Of a stretch of 64,000 nt of DNA, positions 36,232-45,213 are shown in pieces; within the stretch, counting starts at the first letter, position 1, and each line of letters starts with the position of its first letter. Source of the stretch: an uncultured Bacteroidia bacterium (GTDB lineage: Bacteria > Bacteroidota > Bacteroidia > Bacteroidales > F082); assembly GCA_902785755.1 (NCBI GenBank), contig CACZZO010000012.1:1-64000 (forward strand). The letters run 5' to 3'. The notes beneath the pieces were generated by a model, which saw only the letters and a list, made by a program, of their open reading frames with translations, was not told the DNA's origin and did no database searches. The position numbers and the translations under genes were made by a program.

Positions 36232-38769
36232 ATGCAAACAATAGACCAAATCCTCCCCAACAATCGCCGTACAGTACCTCAAATCTACATGTACGACGAC
36301 ACATCCTTCCCTGGATGGATAAAGATAGGACAAACCACCCGCGCCGATGTGCGGAAACGCATCGATGAGCAGCATCCCATCACAGAACCACATAAAACCT
36401 ATCACCTTTTGTGGCACGACAATGCCTTCTATGCCGACGGTAGCGGCGAGAGTTTCAGCGACCACGACTTGCACGAGTGCTTGCGCCGCATGGGCAAGGA
36501 ACTCATCGGCGAGTGGTGCCGTTGCTCACTACGCGAAGCTCAAGCGGCCTACGTGGCCGTGCGTCACCGCGACACACAGGTGAAGACGGATCGTGACCTT
36601 GACTACAAGATGCGCGACGAACAAGCACAGGCGGTAAAGCAAACTGCCGACTACTTCGCCAAGATGGACATAGAGGAACCTAACCGTCCCAGCCACTATC
36701 TTTGGAATGCCAAGATGCGTTTCGGCAAGACCTTCGCCACCTATCAACTTGCCAAACGGATGGGTGCCAAACGTGTTTTGGTGCTCACCTTCAAACCCGC
36801 CGTGGAAGACTCGTGGCGCGACGACCTGCTGCGCCACCGTGATTTTGAAGGTTGGCGATATTACAGCAGTCGTGATGCCAACAACTCTAAACCCTCAACA
36901 CTAAACTCTCAACTCCCCTTGGTCGTCTTTGGGTCATTCCAAGATTACCTCGGCAGAGACCGTTACGGCAACATCAAGCCCAAGAATGAGTGGGTGCATT
37001 GTATCAATTGGGATTTGATTGTGCTGGATGAATACCACTTTGGGGCTTGGAACGACAACGCCAAGAGCCTTCTCGACCTTGGGGATGCCGATGCCAAAAA
37101 GCGACAGACGGAGGAGGATGAGGTGATGACAGAAAGCGGCATTGATGTGGAAAGCGGACGTGCTTGGGATGACGATGATGTGCCTATCACGGGCAAGCAT
37201 TACCTCTACCTCAGCGGTACGCCGTTCCGAGCATTGGCCACAGGCGAGTTTATGGAAAGTCAAATCTTTAACTGGACTTATCAAGACGAGCAGGCACGGA
37301 AAGAAGCCGTTGGCGGTCCCTATCTGGAGATGCCCACCATGGTCATGATGACCTACCAAATGCCGCAAGACCTTGGAGCCATGATTGAGCAATGGGACAT
37401 GGACGGCTTCGATTTGAATGAGTTTTTCCGCGCGGAAGGAAAGAAATTTGTCCATGAAAAAGCCGTGCAGAAATGGCTCGACATCATCCGTGGCAAGGCA
37501 CCCATCTTCGGTGACGGCAGTTCGCCGCTCAATGTGCGACCTGCTCTGCCATTCGAAGACACCCGTCTGCTCGACCTCTGCGCCCATACAATGTGGTTCC
37601 TGCCCAATGTGGCCTCGTGTGATGCCATGGAGACACTGCTTCACCGTCCGGCTAACGGCTTCTATCAGAACTACACCATCATCAACTGTAGCGGCACCAA
37701 GGCTGGCATTGGAATTGATGCCCTTGGACCAGTGCGTGAGGCTATGGGCGACAACCCATTAAAGACCCGTACTATCACGCTGACCTGCGGCAAACTGACC
37801 ACTGGCGTAACGCTGCGTCCGTTGGGAGGACTGCTGATGCTGCGCAACTGCTCCAGTCCCGAAACCTATTTCCAGACGGCTTTCCGTGTGCAAAGTCCAT
37901 GGACTGCCATCGACAAGGATGACCCCACTAAACGCACCATCCTCAAGCCCACCTGTTATGTGTTCGACTTCGCCCCCAACCGTGCCCTGCGTGAAGTGGT
38001 GACCTACGCCAACCAGTTGGATGTGGACAGCAACCGTCGGATCACCGACAAGGTAGATGAGTTCATCAATTTCTTGCCCATCTTGCAATTCGATGGCAGC
38101 TCCATGAAACGGGTCGATGCCACCGAGATACTTGACTTTGTCGATAACGGCACCAGTGGGACGTTGCTTGCCCGTCGTTGGAACAGCGCACAACTTGTAA
38201 ACGTGGATAACGCCACTCTTCAACGAGTGCTTGACAATCCCGAGGCATTGGCCACCATCATGAAGATTGAAGGCTTCCGCGCCTTGGGCAGCGACATCAT
38301 CGAAAACATTGTCAACCGAGCCGAGAAGATCAAGAAGTTGAAGCGCGAGATGGGCGACAATAACGACTCCAAAAAGAAGAAAGAACTCACCGCCGAGGAG
38401 AAAGAATACCGTTCCAAGCGGCGCGAGGTGCAGGAAAAACTGATGAAATTCGCTACGCGCATCCCCATTTTCATGTACCTCACCGATTATCGTGAAGAAA
38501 GTTTAGAAGATGTCATCCGCAAACTAGAACCAAGATTATTCGAGCGCGTTACCGGCCTTACCATCGATGATTTCGACTTGCTTTTGCGTGTCGGTGTCTT
38601 CAACCGTGCCCAAATGAACGACGCCATTCTGAAATTCCGCCGCTACGAGGATGCCTCATTGGAATACACCGGCGTAAACCGCCACGCCTCCGACACCCGC
38701 ATCGGCTTGATGGACAGCACCGTGCCCATTGAGGCAATGCTGAATGTTGACAAAACCGTGCAAATCTAA
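36232..38769 (+). CDS. GIY-YIG-like (T5orf172) nuclease fused to SF2 helicase, restriction subunit
   Basis: An 845-residue fusion. N-terminal domain (about 17-110): IYMYDDTSFPGWIKIGQTTRADVRKRIDEQ, the T5orf172/GIY-YIG-like nuclease pattern with KIGQT and the Arg. Helicase: Walker A WNAKMRFGKTFATYQLAKRM, DEYH box LIVLDEYHFG, SGTPFRALATGEF (motif III region) and RECA2 motifs around TYFQTAFRVQSPW. The C-terminal part (about 690-780) is charged and coiled-coil (KKLKREMGDNNDSKKKKELTAEEKEYRSKR). Restriction and translocation subunit matched to the upstream methyltransferases. A REP-like 33-bp repeat encoding NSKPSTLNSQL interrupts the helicase near residue 220. Convergent with the anti-sigma-like gene, overlapping by 4 bp. 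Confidence 0.88.
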   Translation: MQTIDQILPNNRRTVPQIYMYDDTSFPGWIKIGQTTRADVRKRIDEQHPITEPHKTYHLLWHDNAFYADGSGESFSDHDLHECLRRMGKELIGEWCRCSLREAQAAYVAVRHRDTQVKTDRDLDYKMRDEQAQAVKQTADYFAKMDIEEPNRPSHYLWNAKMRFGKTFATYQLAKRMGAKRVLVLTFKPAVEDSWRDDLLRHRDFEGWRYYSSRDANNSKPSTLNSQLPLVVFGSFQDYLGRDRYGNIKPKNEWVHCINWDLIVLDEYHFGAWNDNAKSLLDLGDADAKKRQTEEDEVMTESGIDVESGRAWDDDDVPITGKHYLYLSGTPFRALATGEFMESQIFNWTYQDEQARKEAVGGPYLEMPTMVMMTYQMPQDLGAMIEQWDMDGFDLNEFFRAEGKKFVHEKAVQKWLDIIRGKAPIFGDGSSPLNVRPALPFEDTRLLDLCAHTMWFLPNVASCDAMETLLHRPANGFYQNYTIINCSGTKAGIGIDALGPVREAMGDNPLKTRTITLTCGKLTTGVTLRPLGGLLMLRNCSSPETYFQTAFRVQSPWTAIDKDDPTKRTILKPTCYVFDFAPNRALREVVTYANQLDVDSNRRITDKVDEFINFLPILQFDGSSMKRVDATEILDFVDNGTSGTLLARRWNSAQLVNVDNATLQRVLDNPEALATIMKIEGFRALGSDIIENIVNRAEKIKKLKREMGDNNDSKKKKELTAEEKEYRSKRREVQEKLMKFATRIPIFMYLTDYREESLEDVIRKLEPRLFERVTGLTIDDFDLLLRVGVFNRAQMNDAILKFRRYEDASLEYTGVNRHASDTRIGLMDSTVPIEAMLNVDKTVQI
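36883..36915 (+). repeat. Intragenic NSK-STLNS-type repeat within the helicase gene
   Basis: AACTCTAAACCCTCAACACT and the following CTAAACTCTCAACTC continue the same two-unit pattern seen in reverse in sdhA (20812-20842); both encode NSKxSTLNS. Confidence 0.7.
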
Positions 38770-39170
38770 TGGATTTCCATGACCCGCTTCCGCATTTTCA
38801 CAATGTCCATCACATTGCCGAAGATGCTGAAAACGGCGAAGCCCATAAACAATGATAATGCAGTGGTGACGATGATTCGGGAGTGTTCGCTGAGCCAAAC
38901 AAGGACGGCTGACCGTGCGCTGAAGGAGAAAAGCGGAATCTCGGCTGGCATGGAGAGCACGAAAGCAATGGTGATGGCACCGCTGATGATACCCACCACA
39001 AAAGCCGCCACCATAGCCCATTTGTAGCGGCGAATCGTGGCCTCTTGGTGCTGTTTGACATACTCCACGGCATCCAAACGCTTGTTGAGCGATGCCATAA
39101 AGGCCTCGTTGTCATCGAAATGCGGCTTCTGGGCGAGGAAGAGTTCCTCAAGTTCTTTGTCTTTGTTCAT
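38766..39170 (-). CDS. Membrane protein, putative anti-sigma partner
   Basis: A 134-residue protein with a charged N-terminus (KDKELEELFLAQKPHFDDNEAFMASLNKRLDAVEYVKQHQ) and two hydrophobic segments (WAMVAAFVVGIISGAITIAFVLSM; IIVTTALSLFMGFAVFSIFGNVMDI). Its ATG overlaps the stop of the ECF sigma factor by four bases (ATGA), the usual layout for sigma/anti-sigma pairs, and the N-terminal part could hold a short sigma-binding helix. No zinc anti-sigma motif is seen, so the role is inferred from position. Confidence 0.75.
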   Translation of the reverse strand: MNKDKELEELFLAQKPHFDDNEAFMASLNKRLDAVEYVKQHQEATIRRYKWAMVAAFVVGIISGAITIAFVLSMPAEIPLFSFSARSAVLVWLSEHSRIIVTTALSLFMGFAVFSIFGNVMDIVKMRKRVMEIH

Positions 39171-39643
39171 GGCTTCAGTTTCTCCTTTAGTTTGTCGCGT
39201 CCGCGCGAGAGTTGTTTCTTTACGGCATCTTCCGATGTGTCGGTGATGGCCGCTATTTCCTTGATGTTGTAACCGTTGAGGTAGAAAAGCGTGATGGCCG
39301 AGCGTTCCTTGGGCGGCAGGGTGCGCAGGGCAAGATAGAGGTCTTGGTGTGCGAAGGGAGCATCGGCGGAGGTGTTACTGATGAGCGTCCGGGCCTCGTC
39401 GAGGCTTTCTGTTGTGCAGCAGCTTGCCTTGTGGTTGAGGAAGGTGTTGTGGGCAATCTTGAACAGCCACGAGCGGAACCGACCCTTCTCCTGATAGCCT
39501 GCCGAAGAGAGGTAAGCCTTGACCAAAGCGTCTTGCGCGATGTCGTCGGCTTCGTCCTTGTTGCCGCAGCAGAGGTAGAGCAAGAAGCCCCGAAGTGCCT
39601 CTTGCTCGCGCTCCACAAGTGCTATGAATCCTTCGCGGGTCAC
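39167..39643 (-). CDS. ECF-type RNA polymerase sigma factor
   Basis: A 158-residue sigma-70 family ECF factor. Region 2: FLLYLCCGNKDEADDIAQDALVKAYLS and GRFRSWLFKIAHNTFLNHK. Region 4: ALRTLPPKERSAITLFYLNGYNIKEIAAITDTSEDAVKKQLSRGRDKLKEKL, with a helix-turn-helix. It lies between a small membrane protein upstream (gap 3 bp) and the putative anti-sigma gene downstream (4-bp overlap). It likely responds to an envelope signal and directs its own operon. Confidence 0.93.
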   Translation of the reverse strand: MTREGFIALVEREQEALRGFLLYLCCGNKDEADDIAQDALVKAYLSSAGYQEKGRFRSWLFKIAHNTFLNHKASCCTTESLDEARTLISNTSADAPFAHQDLYLALRTLPPKERSAITLFYLNGYNIKEIAAITDTSEDAVKKQLSRGRDKLKEKLKP

Positions 39644-39646
39644 GGA

Positions 39647-40129
39647 TTATTTCTGTATGTTCACTCTGTTTTCCTCGGCTTCAATCTCCTTGGCGAGCAT
39701 CTTTCTACCTACGCCATAGTTGATGATGAACGCGGCACCTATGGCCAGAAGAATCACGCCGAAAGCAATGGCGGTCTGAACATCGTCTGCCATGTGAATC
39801 TTCTGCGTATCTTTGCTTATTGTATTAATAAGGAAGATGCCAAATCCAATCAAGCCGATGCCCGATATGGTGGTGATGCAGCCCCAAAGCAGTTTCGAAA
39901 GCAGTTTCTCCTTCAAGAGCTTTTTCTTCGGCGAAATCTTTTTGAGCAGTTCCTCGACATCCATGTCGGGATTTTTCTCCAAGGCCGCCGTGACGATTTG
40001 CGTGCGAGCATTGGTCTCGTTCATTTTACGACGTGTTTCCATCCAAATGAAGATAATGGGGAGTACGCACCCACATAAAATGACGGGAAGCATGTCGATG
40101 AAATCCATCCAAATTAAATTGCTATCCAT
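39647..40129 (-). CDS. Small membrane protein of the sigma operon (DUF6249-like)
   Basis: A 160-residue protein with an N-terminal transmembrane segment (MLPVILCGCVLPIIFIWME), a charged cytoplasmic loop (ARTQIVTAALEKNPDMDVEELLKKISPKKKLL) and two more helices (WGCITTISGIGLIGFGIFLI; IAFGVILLAIGAAFIINY). It has the pattern of DUF6249 proteins that frequently precede ECF sigma genes in Bacteroidetes; a sensor or modulator role is inferred. First gene of the three-gene unit; promoter not evident. Confidence 0.7.
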   Translation of the reverse strand: MDSNLIWMDFIDMLPVILCGCVLPIIFIWMETRRKMNETNARTQIVTAALEKNPDMDVEELLKKISPKKKLLKEKLLSKLLWGCITTISGIGLIGFGIFLINTISKDTQKIHMADDVQTAIAFGVILLAIGAAFIINYGVGRKMLAKEIEAEENRVNIQK

Positions 40130-40233
40130 TTTTTTTGTTTTTAGTGTTAGACTTCTGTTTTCTTGAACCAGTTCGCCCTTATAACAAGTCTGGATGGCAA
40201 AAGGTGACTTCAGAAGAAAAAAACTTTCATCTA

Positions 40234-40611
40234 TTATTCCATTGTGATTTCAGGGTGTGATACGGAAAGGGGTTGCCCTTTTTGGGAAAGGTAGAACATG
40301 TCAAGAACTACGGTGACACTGCCTCGGTTCTCGCCGTGATGGATGGTGCCTACCATCTCCACGACCGCCTCGCCTTCGTGAACGGTCTTTTCTTTCCCGT
40401 CAAGGGTGATGATGGTAAGCTCGCCTTGCTGCACCACGCCGTAATTCATCACGTCGTGGTGGTGCCAGCCCAACTTCTTTCCGGGAGGGAACTCGTAACG
40501 GATGGCCACCAATTCGGGCCGCCCAATAGGGTAGTCGGGCATCTCGGCCCCATCCCAGCTCTGCGACGTGCGCAAGAGTTCGGTAATCTGTACATCGGCA
40601 TCTTTGTTCAT
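40234..40611 (-). CDS. Cupin-domain protein
   Basis: A 125-residue single-domain cupin. Metal ligands are visible in PGKKLGWHHHDVMNYGVVQQGELTI, i.e. the first cupin motif (HHH and the Glu/Gln position), and IHHGENRGSVTVVLDMFY forms the second motif with the final His. Possibly a small-molecule enzyme or sensor; no substrate can be assigned. It stands alone between the sigma operon and the type II restriction locus. Confidence 0.8.
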   Translation of the reverse strand: MNKDADVQITELLRTSQSWDGAEMPDYPIGRPELVAIRYEFPPGKKLGWHHHDVMNYGVVQQGELTIITLDGKEKTVHEGEAVVEMVGTIHHGENRGSVTVVLDMFYLSQKGQPLSVSHPEITME

Positions 40612-40669
40612 AGGAAGTCTAATATGATGTTCGTATTTAATTTCCTAAGATTTCCATTTATTTGATTGT

Positions 40670-41410
40670 TTATTGGTGTTGTTTAAGCTCCTCTCTGGTC
40701 TGGTTCAGAAATGTTACAGCCTCAAGATATTCATCAACCAGCTCCTGATACTCTTTGTCGTCTTCTTCGTTATTCACCTCTACCACAGAGCGTAGACGAC
40801 TGAATTCCTTTAGGTCCTCTTCGCTGACTTTCATCATTTGCATACAACGGTTACGTATTTTTTGCATAGTATTCAGGCAGTGCCTGCTAGTGATAAAATG
40901 ATCTGGAAAACTAACTTTTACGAGGTTCTCTATAGACTGTGCGATTCCCGAACCAAAAATCTCCTTCTCGAATTCATCCATTACGTTTTCTTGGTAGAAA
41001 CGGCGCGTATTGTAAAATGCTGAGACCTCATGGACGAAATTGACATTGCCGAGGGTGTTGAAAGTCTCGATATTGGAAGAGAAAACCTTTTCGGTTGTTT
41101 CGGAAAACTCTGTATAGACAAGTTGAACAGATGCCTTAAATGTGGAAATGTGGCTATAGAAATGCTCCGGATGAAGGATAGCATCATGCTGCGCTTTGAG
41201 TGCTTGCCAAAATATCGAATCGGCATGTTGCACCTGATCGATGGTCTTGTCAAAGTCATAGAGAATCATCATGACCATTTCCTTCTTGGCCGCCTCTTTG
41301 TGGCGTTTGTCGATGACGGCTGAAGTGCCGAAGGTGAGTATGATGGAGATGGTTGTCGCGAGAAGCGTCAACAGAAACTGCTTGGTGTCGGACGAAGGTT
41401 TTCCTTTCAT
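40670..41410 (-). CDS. Single-pass membrane hypothetical protein
   Basis: About 246 residues, starting MKGKPSSDTKQFLLTLLATTISIILTFGTSAVI: a short cytoplasmic head and one transmembrane helix. The rest is helical and charged (LQALKAQHDAIL-like segments, NEEDDKEYQELVDEYLEAVTFL), with EMVMMILYDFDKTIDQVQHAD after the membrane. The ATG at 41410 is preferred; an upstream in-frame start at 41524 would overlap the methyltransferase end. It follows the type II methyltransferase by 56 bp on the same strand, so may belong to the same acquired unit. Function not recognised. Confidence 0.6.
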   Translation of the reverse strand: MKGKPSSDTKQFLLTLLATTISIILTFGTSAVIDKRHKEAAKKEMVMMILYDFDKTIDQVQHADSIFWQALKAQHDAILHPEHFYSHISTFKASVQLVYTEFSETTEKVFSSNIETFNTLGNVNFVHEVSAFYNTRRFYQENVMDEFEKEIFGSGIAQSIENLVKVSFPDHFITSRHCLNTMQKIRNRCMQMMKVSEEDLKEFSRLRSVVEVNNEEDDKEYQELVDEYLEAVTFLNQTREELKQHQ

Positions 41411-41466
41411 GTTCAATTTAATAGATTTGGTATTTCTTGTATCGGTTCCATTCCACATCTGCACAC

Positions 41467-43092
41467 TCACTTGTCTTCTTTTATTGATAACAGGTTGTGT
41501 ACATTGTTTTTTCCATTTGGACATTCTGCAACGACAGCCTCAAAGTCAATGCATTGTTGTGCTGTAGCCGCATTACTATAATGCGTGATGGCCTTTTCTG
41601 CATCAGCATATTGTTCTTTTTCAAGGCCAAATGTTTGTCCTTTCAGCAAAGAAAGAGCAGGTAACAAACTTACTCGCATTAACAAGTCTTTATTAATAGC
41701 CCGTTTGGCATCATAAAAGCATACGGATTGTACAAAATCTTGTACAGGCTGACTATTTAGTATTTCCAATGTTAGTCGCGCAACATTGTATCTATCGAAC
41801 CCGAGCATATAACATGTATCATCACACACTGCTGTTTTACCATCAATCTCAGAAACAAGAGAGAAACTTGTTTGTTTGTAAAGCCCCGATATGATGACTT
41901 TGTATTTCTTAAACGTATAGTCACCAATCCCAAACATGCAGAATCTAGGTCGGTCTTTATAAATGGAACTTTTGCGATTATCAAATTGTTCTGAATGAGA
42001 CATAAGGTAATGATAGGCCTTTGGATGTCTTTCTTTTAATACCCTTGTGTCTTCGTTCGTGCTGTGTTGGGTCACTATCACATATTTGCGTGTTTGGGTA
42101 ATAACCTCACCTTTAACATCTGAACTTTTAATAAGAGGATATACAACATCATCTTCAATATCAACGACCTCACCAAAAGAATTTACATACTTTCCGTCTT
42201 TTTTGCATAACTCCATCACTTTAGAACAATCGTGTTTCAAACCAGACCTCCAAATAAATGGAGACACTCCATCTATCACTTGTGTTTTGACATAGTTATC
42301 CACATCAGCAACAAATTTATCTTTAACCCACCCGAATCTATACAATAAGGTTTTTGTATAGAAGTCGAACACTCGGCAAATCCTTTCGTGACTCCCAAAA
42401 AGACGCATTGACAATAGTGCTGCCGCAACTGATACATTGAACTCCTTTTGAGCGTCGATATTATATTGTGCAATATCTGACAAAGAAGCCTTGCCAGCCT
42501 TTTGTTCGTACACAATATTCTTTATGACAGAATTTTTCAACAAGAAGGCAAAATAAACATTTTCAGCCACGAACTTCTCAATCAACTGAATGCATATATA
42601 TTCAGCAATATCAAAGTTCCCTTTACCCGTAATGGCTTCAAGGCCTTTTACTTTCTTGAAGTTTGTTTTGACGGGAAGGTTGTCACTTCCGATTTCGCTA
42701 AGTTTGCTATTGGTAACCCAAGGAGGATTGCCAAGGGCAAGTACTACTCTGCCATTAATATGTTCAGTAATCCTCCTAAAGTCAAAATCAAAAACATTTT
42801 CGTGATAAAGGTGTATGTTAATTCCATCCAACGATTTCCCAAACTTTTGAAGTCTATCCTTTAAAACATCCAAGTAAGGCTTAAATATCTCTATTCCATA
42901 AACATCCTCGATGGTGTCAAATGTAAGCAAAGCGGCAATAATGAAGTTGCCTTGTCCACAAGTAGGCTCAACAATAACTTGTGGGCGTATGCCTTGGGCT
43001 TTCAACTGCTCACAAACAGATATGGCAAGTGGCAAGTTGGTCTGCCAATCGCCATATTCTCCTTTCTTTTCATTGACGATTATCTCACTCAT
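41467..43092 (-). CDS. Type II N6-adenine DNA methyltransferase
   Basis: A 541-residue class I methyltransferase. Motif I: VIVEPTCGQGNFIIAALL; acidic motif II: YGIEIFKPYLDVLKDRL; catalytic motif IV: VVLALGNPPWVTNSKL, an NPPW variant used by m6A enzymes. The C-terminal half (about 250-540) probably contains the target-recognition domain. The gene overlaps the restriction endonuclease gene by 8 bp. Sequence is AT-rich compared with the surrounding chromosome. Confidence 0.9.
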   Translation of the reverse strand: MSEIIVNEKKGEYGDWQTNLPLAISVCEQLKAQGIRPQVIVEPTCGQGNFIIAALLTFDTIEDVYGIEIFKPYLDVLKDRLQKFGKSLDGINIHLYHENVFDFDFRRITEHINGRVVLALGNPPWVTNSKLSEIGSDNLPVKTNFKKVKGLEAITGKGNFDIAEYICIQLIEKFVAENVYFAFLLKNSVIKNIVYEQKAGKASLSDIAQYNIDAQKEFNVSVAAALLSMRLFGSHERICRVFDFYTKTLLYRFGWVKDKFVADVDNYVKTQVIDGVSPFIWRSGLKHDCSKVMELCKKDGKYVNSFGEVVDIEDDVVYPLIKSSDVKGEVITQTRKYVIVTQHSTNEDTRVLKERHPKAYHYLMSHSEQFDNRKSSIYKDRPRFCMFGIGDYTFKKYKVIISGLYKQTSFSLVSEIDGKTAVCDDTCYMLGFDRYNVARLTLEILNSQPVQDFVQSVCFYDAKRAINKDLLMRVSLLPALSLLKGQTFGLEKEQYADAEKAITHYSNAATAQQCIDFEAVVAECPNGKNNVHNLLSIKEDK

Positions 43093-43762
43093 TGTCTATG
43101 TCCGAATCATATTTAACGATTGGAGAAATACCATCAACCGTTTCATTCATAGAAACAATCCGGCCATATTGCAATCTCCATTGTAGCGCATTGGATATGG
43201 TAAGATAACCTATGGCGGGAGGATTTTTGAGAATATCTTTAGCCATATTCATCAAAGTCACATCATCCGCTGGGATTTTGTGGTCATTCAGAAAAGCGAA
43301 AATATCGTCCGCATTTCCATTATTCTCAATAATTTGTCTCAGCCCAGTAGTCGTTTGGTAATCTGCCGTCCTGCTTTTATCAATATAAGTACACGACACA
43401 AATTCAAGCATACCTTTTTTCTTCTTTGTATCATCATACTTCTTATAAACAAAAACAATAAGATTATACCCTAATCCATAGATTTTTTGTTTACTATCTT
43501 TGAACGGGCAACTGGATTGTGGCTGCTTGATTGATGTTACTTTTATATCAGTGTCGACTGAAGGTAAATCAAGCCCATTGGCGGAACTCCCGACTTTCAT
43601 ATCATAATGTCCAGACAAATAGTCTTGAAACAAATGCTCTACATAAGTACCAACAGCCTTACCATCTGTCACGCCAAACAATTCTTCCCTATATTTTCCA
43701 CTTTCTTGTTCACAGAAAGTTTTTGCACTTTTGATTAGTTCTTCCTTATCTAACTTTTTCAT
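43085..43762 (-). CDS. Type II restriction endonuclease (PD-(D/E)XK-like)
   Basis: A 225-residue protein encoded upstream of and overlapping its methyltransferase. A PD-(D/E)XK-type core is likely in GLDLPSVDTDIKVTSIKQPQ (acidic residues followed by D-I-K), preceded by an EHLFQDYLSGHYDMKVGSSANG region that fits the alpha1-beta1 part of the fold. The downstream YGLGYNLIVFVYKKYDD strand and the basic KKKKGML loop follow. The recognition sequence is unknown. A -7 box TACTTTTG (minus strand, 43788-43795) is 26 bp before the ATG, so endonuclease is transcribed first. Confidence 0.82.
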   Translation of the reverse strand: MKKLDKEELIKSAKTFCEQESGKYREELFGVTDGKAVGTYVEHLFQDYLSGHYDMKVGSSANGLDLPSVDTDIKVTSIKQPQSSCPFKDSKQKIYGLGYNLIVFVYKKYDDTKKKKGMLEFVSCTYIDKSRTADYQTTTGLRQIIENNGNADDIFAFLNDHKIPADDVTLMNMAKDILKNPPAIGYLTISNALQWRLQYGRIVSMNETVDGISPIVKYDSDIDNE

Positions 43763-43787
43763 TGTAATTTGTTTTTGTATTTGAATG

Positions 43788-43795
43788 CAAAAGTA
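43788..43795 (-). promoter_or_regulatory. Promoter -7 element of the type II restriction operon (TACTTTTG)
   Basis: Minus-strand TACTTTTG in an AT-rich gap. No controller (C) protein gene is present, so how the methyltransferase gets ahead of the nuclease is unexplained. Confidence 0.5.
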
Positions 43796-43855
43796 CTTTT
43801 TTTTCTTGATTTGAACTAGTTGTTTATTGATTCACAAAGAATAGATTTCACATTG

Positions 43856-44905
43856 TCATTTTTCTTGAAACAATTTGTATTTTTCCCATTCAACAAACAC
43901 ATCTGATCCATGCTCTCCCATGAAGAAATCCGCCTGAAGTTCTTTCTTGAATGGCGTCCAGTTGCCGCAAATCACGCCATCGTGGGCAATGATAGGCTGG
44001 AAAATGCCGCTGTTGTTGTGCGCCTTGTGACTATAGTCAGGCGAGAGGACGATGTCGCGGCTCTTGTAGCCGATGAGGTATTCGTCGTAAGGAGGAATCA
44101 AAAGGTATTTGCCTTTGCGGAAACCACGGGTGCGGCAATCATCCGTAAAATAAAATTCCCTGAGTGGCAGAGATGCGGCGCGCCACATTTCTACATGGAG
44201 ATAATCGCCCAAGATTTCGATTCCCCGCCTGCAATCGTTGATGTTCAGCCCCGACCACCACACGAAATCCTCCAACGTGGCAGGCTGGCGGCTTTGGAAA
44301 TACTTTCGGGTGAGCATCGCCAAAGCCTCGTCGCGGTGCATCTTGTTACGGTTCTTTACCTTGTCGGCAGCAAGGGCGTAGGTTGCCTTCATCGGCAGCA
44401 AATCGCCGCTGCAAAGCGTTCCCGACAGCTCGGCGTAGCGGATGTGGTACGACAGCCGATGCTCGTCCATGCTGATGCCTTTTTCAGCCAAAGCCTGCAC
44501 GAAATCCTCTTTGGTCACGCTTCCCTTGTCGGTGGCGGTCTGGGCAAGAATTTCGCGGATTTTCATCGCTTCCTCGTCCGGGATGCTGATTTTGTTGCTG
44601 CTCATCCATCCCTTGATGACCGCCAAGGCCTTGGGCGCACAAAGATCGAGCAAGGGCCAATAGTCATTGGCTGACACGAGTTGCCAAGTGCCGCGCATCA
44701 GGTGCAGACGGACGATTTGCCCACTGTCGAAAGCCTTCTTGAAGGCCTTGGCCGAAGGTTTCTTGGTTCGCATCGCCACTGCCCAGCGCATCATGCGGTA
44801 TTCCTGCGCCTGCATCGCACCCATCTGTTTGATGACCTCTTCGGGCTTGTCAAACTGCGGGCAAATGAGCTGCTGGTTGAGTAATCGGAGGGCAATGGGA
44901 TTCAT
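43856..44905 (-). CDS. AlkZ/YcaQ-like winged-helix DNA glycosylase-family protein
   Basis: About 349 residues from MNPIALRLLNQQLICPQF (start 44905; the longer frame is unsupported). Three tandem winged-helix units of the HTH_42 family. The QxQ pair that flips and binds the lesion in AlkZ appears as GAMQAQEYRMMRWAVAMRT. Also seen: RLHLMRGTWQLVSANDYWPLL and LIPPYDEYLIGYKSRD. Relatives excise interstrand cross-links or bulky N7 adducts. A promoter box TACCTTTG (minus strand, 45046-45053) lies 141 bp upstream. The 308-bp gap 44906-45213 otherwise shows only the start of the divergent TPR gene's control region. Substrate not determinable. Confidence 0.85.
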   Translation of the reverse strand: MNPIALRLLNQQLICPQFDKPEEVIKQMGAMQAQEYRMMRWAVAMRTKKPSAKAFKKAFDSGQIVRLHLMRGTWQLVSANDYWPLLDLCAPKALAVIKGWMSSNKISIPDEEAMKIREILAQTATDKGSVTKEDFVQALAEKGISMDEHRLSYHIRYAELSGTLCSGDLLPMKATYALAADKVKNRNKMHRDEALAMLTRKYFQSRQPATLEDFVWWSGLNINDCRRGIEILGDYLHVEMWRAASLPLREFYFTDDCRTRGFRKGKYLLIPPYDEYLIGYKSRDIVLSPDYSHKAHNNSGIFQPIIAHDGVICGNWTPFKKELQADFFMGEHGSDVFVEWEKYKLFQEK

Positions 44906-45045
44906 GGCCTTGAATTTGTTTGTGAATTTCCTTCGTTTTGTTGTCAATTTCCCTAACGTTTTTGTCCCCTGCAAAACCACTCTTTTTTCACCTTAACTCA
45001 TGCTCTCAATTCTGGGGAACATAATATCCAATTGCATTTGTGCGG

Positions 45046-45053
45046 CAAAGGTA
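45046..45053 (-). promoter_or_regulatory. Putative promoter -7 element of the AlkZ-like gene (TACCTTTG)
   Basis: Minus-strand TACCTTTG. A CATTTTTG at about 45160-45167 (plus) may serve the divergent TPR gene but departs from the consensus. Confidence 0.45.
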
Positions 45054-45213
45054 CGGTTTTTCTTTTATTCGCCAGAATGGAAAGTGAAAGTCGCGGGTGC
45101 AGTCGACAATATTTCCCACGTGTTGGCGTTTTCAATAGGCTTTCGGCACGAATTTTGAGCATTTTTGCCGAACCAATGTGAGAAAACCGTATTTTCGTCA
45201 AAAATTTCAACCT

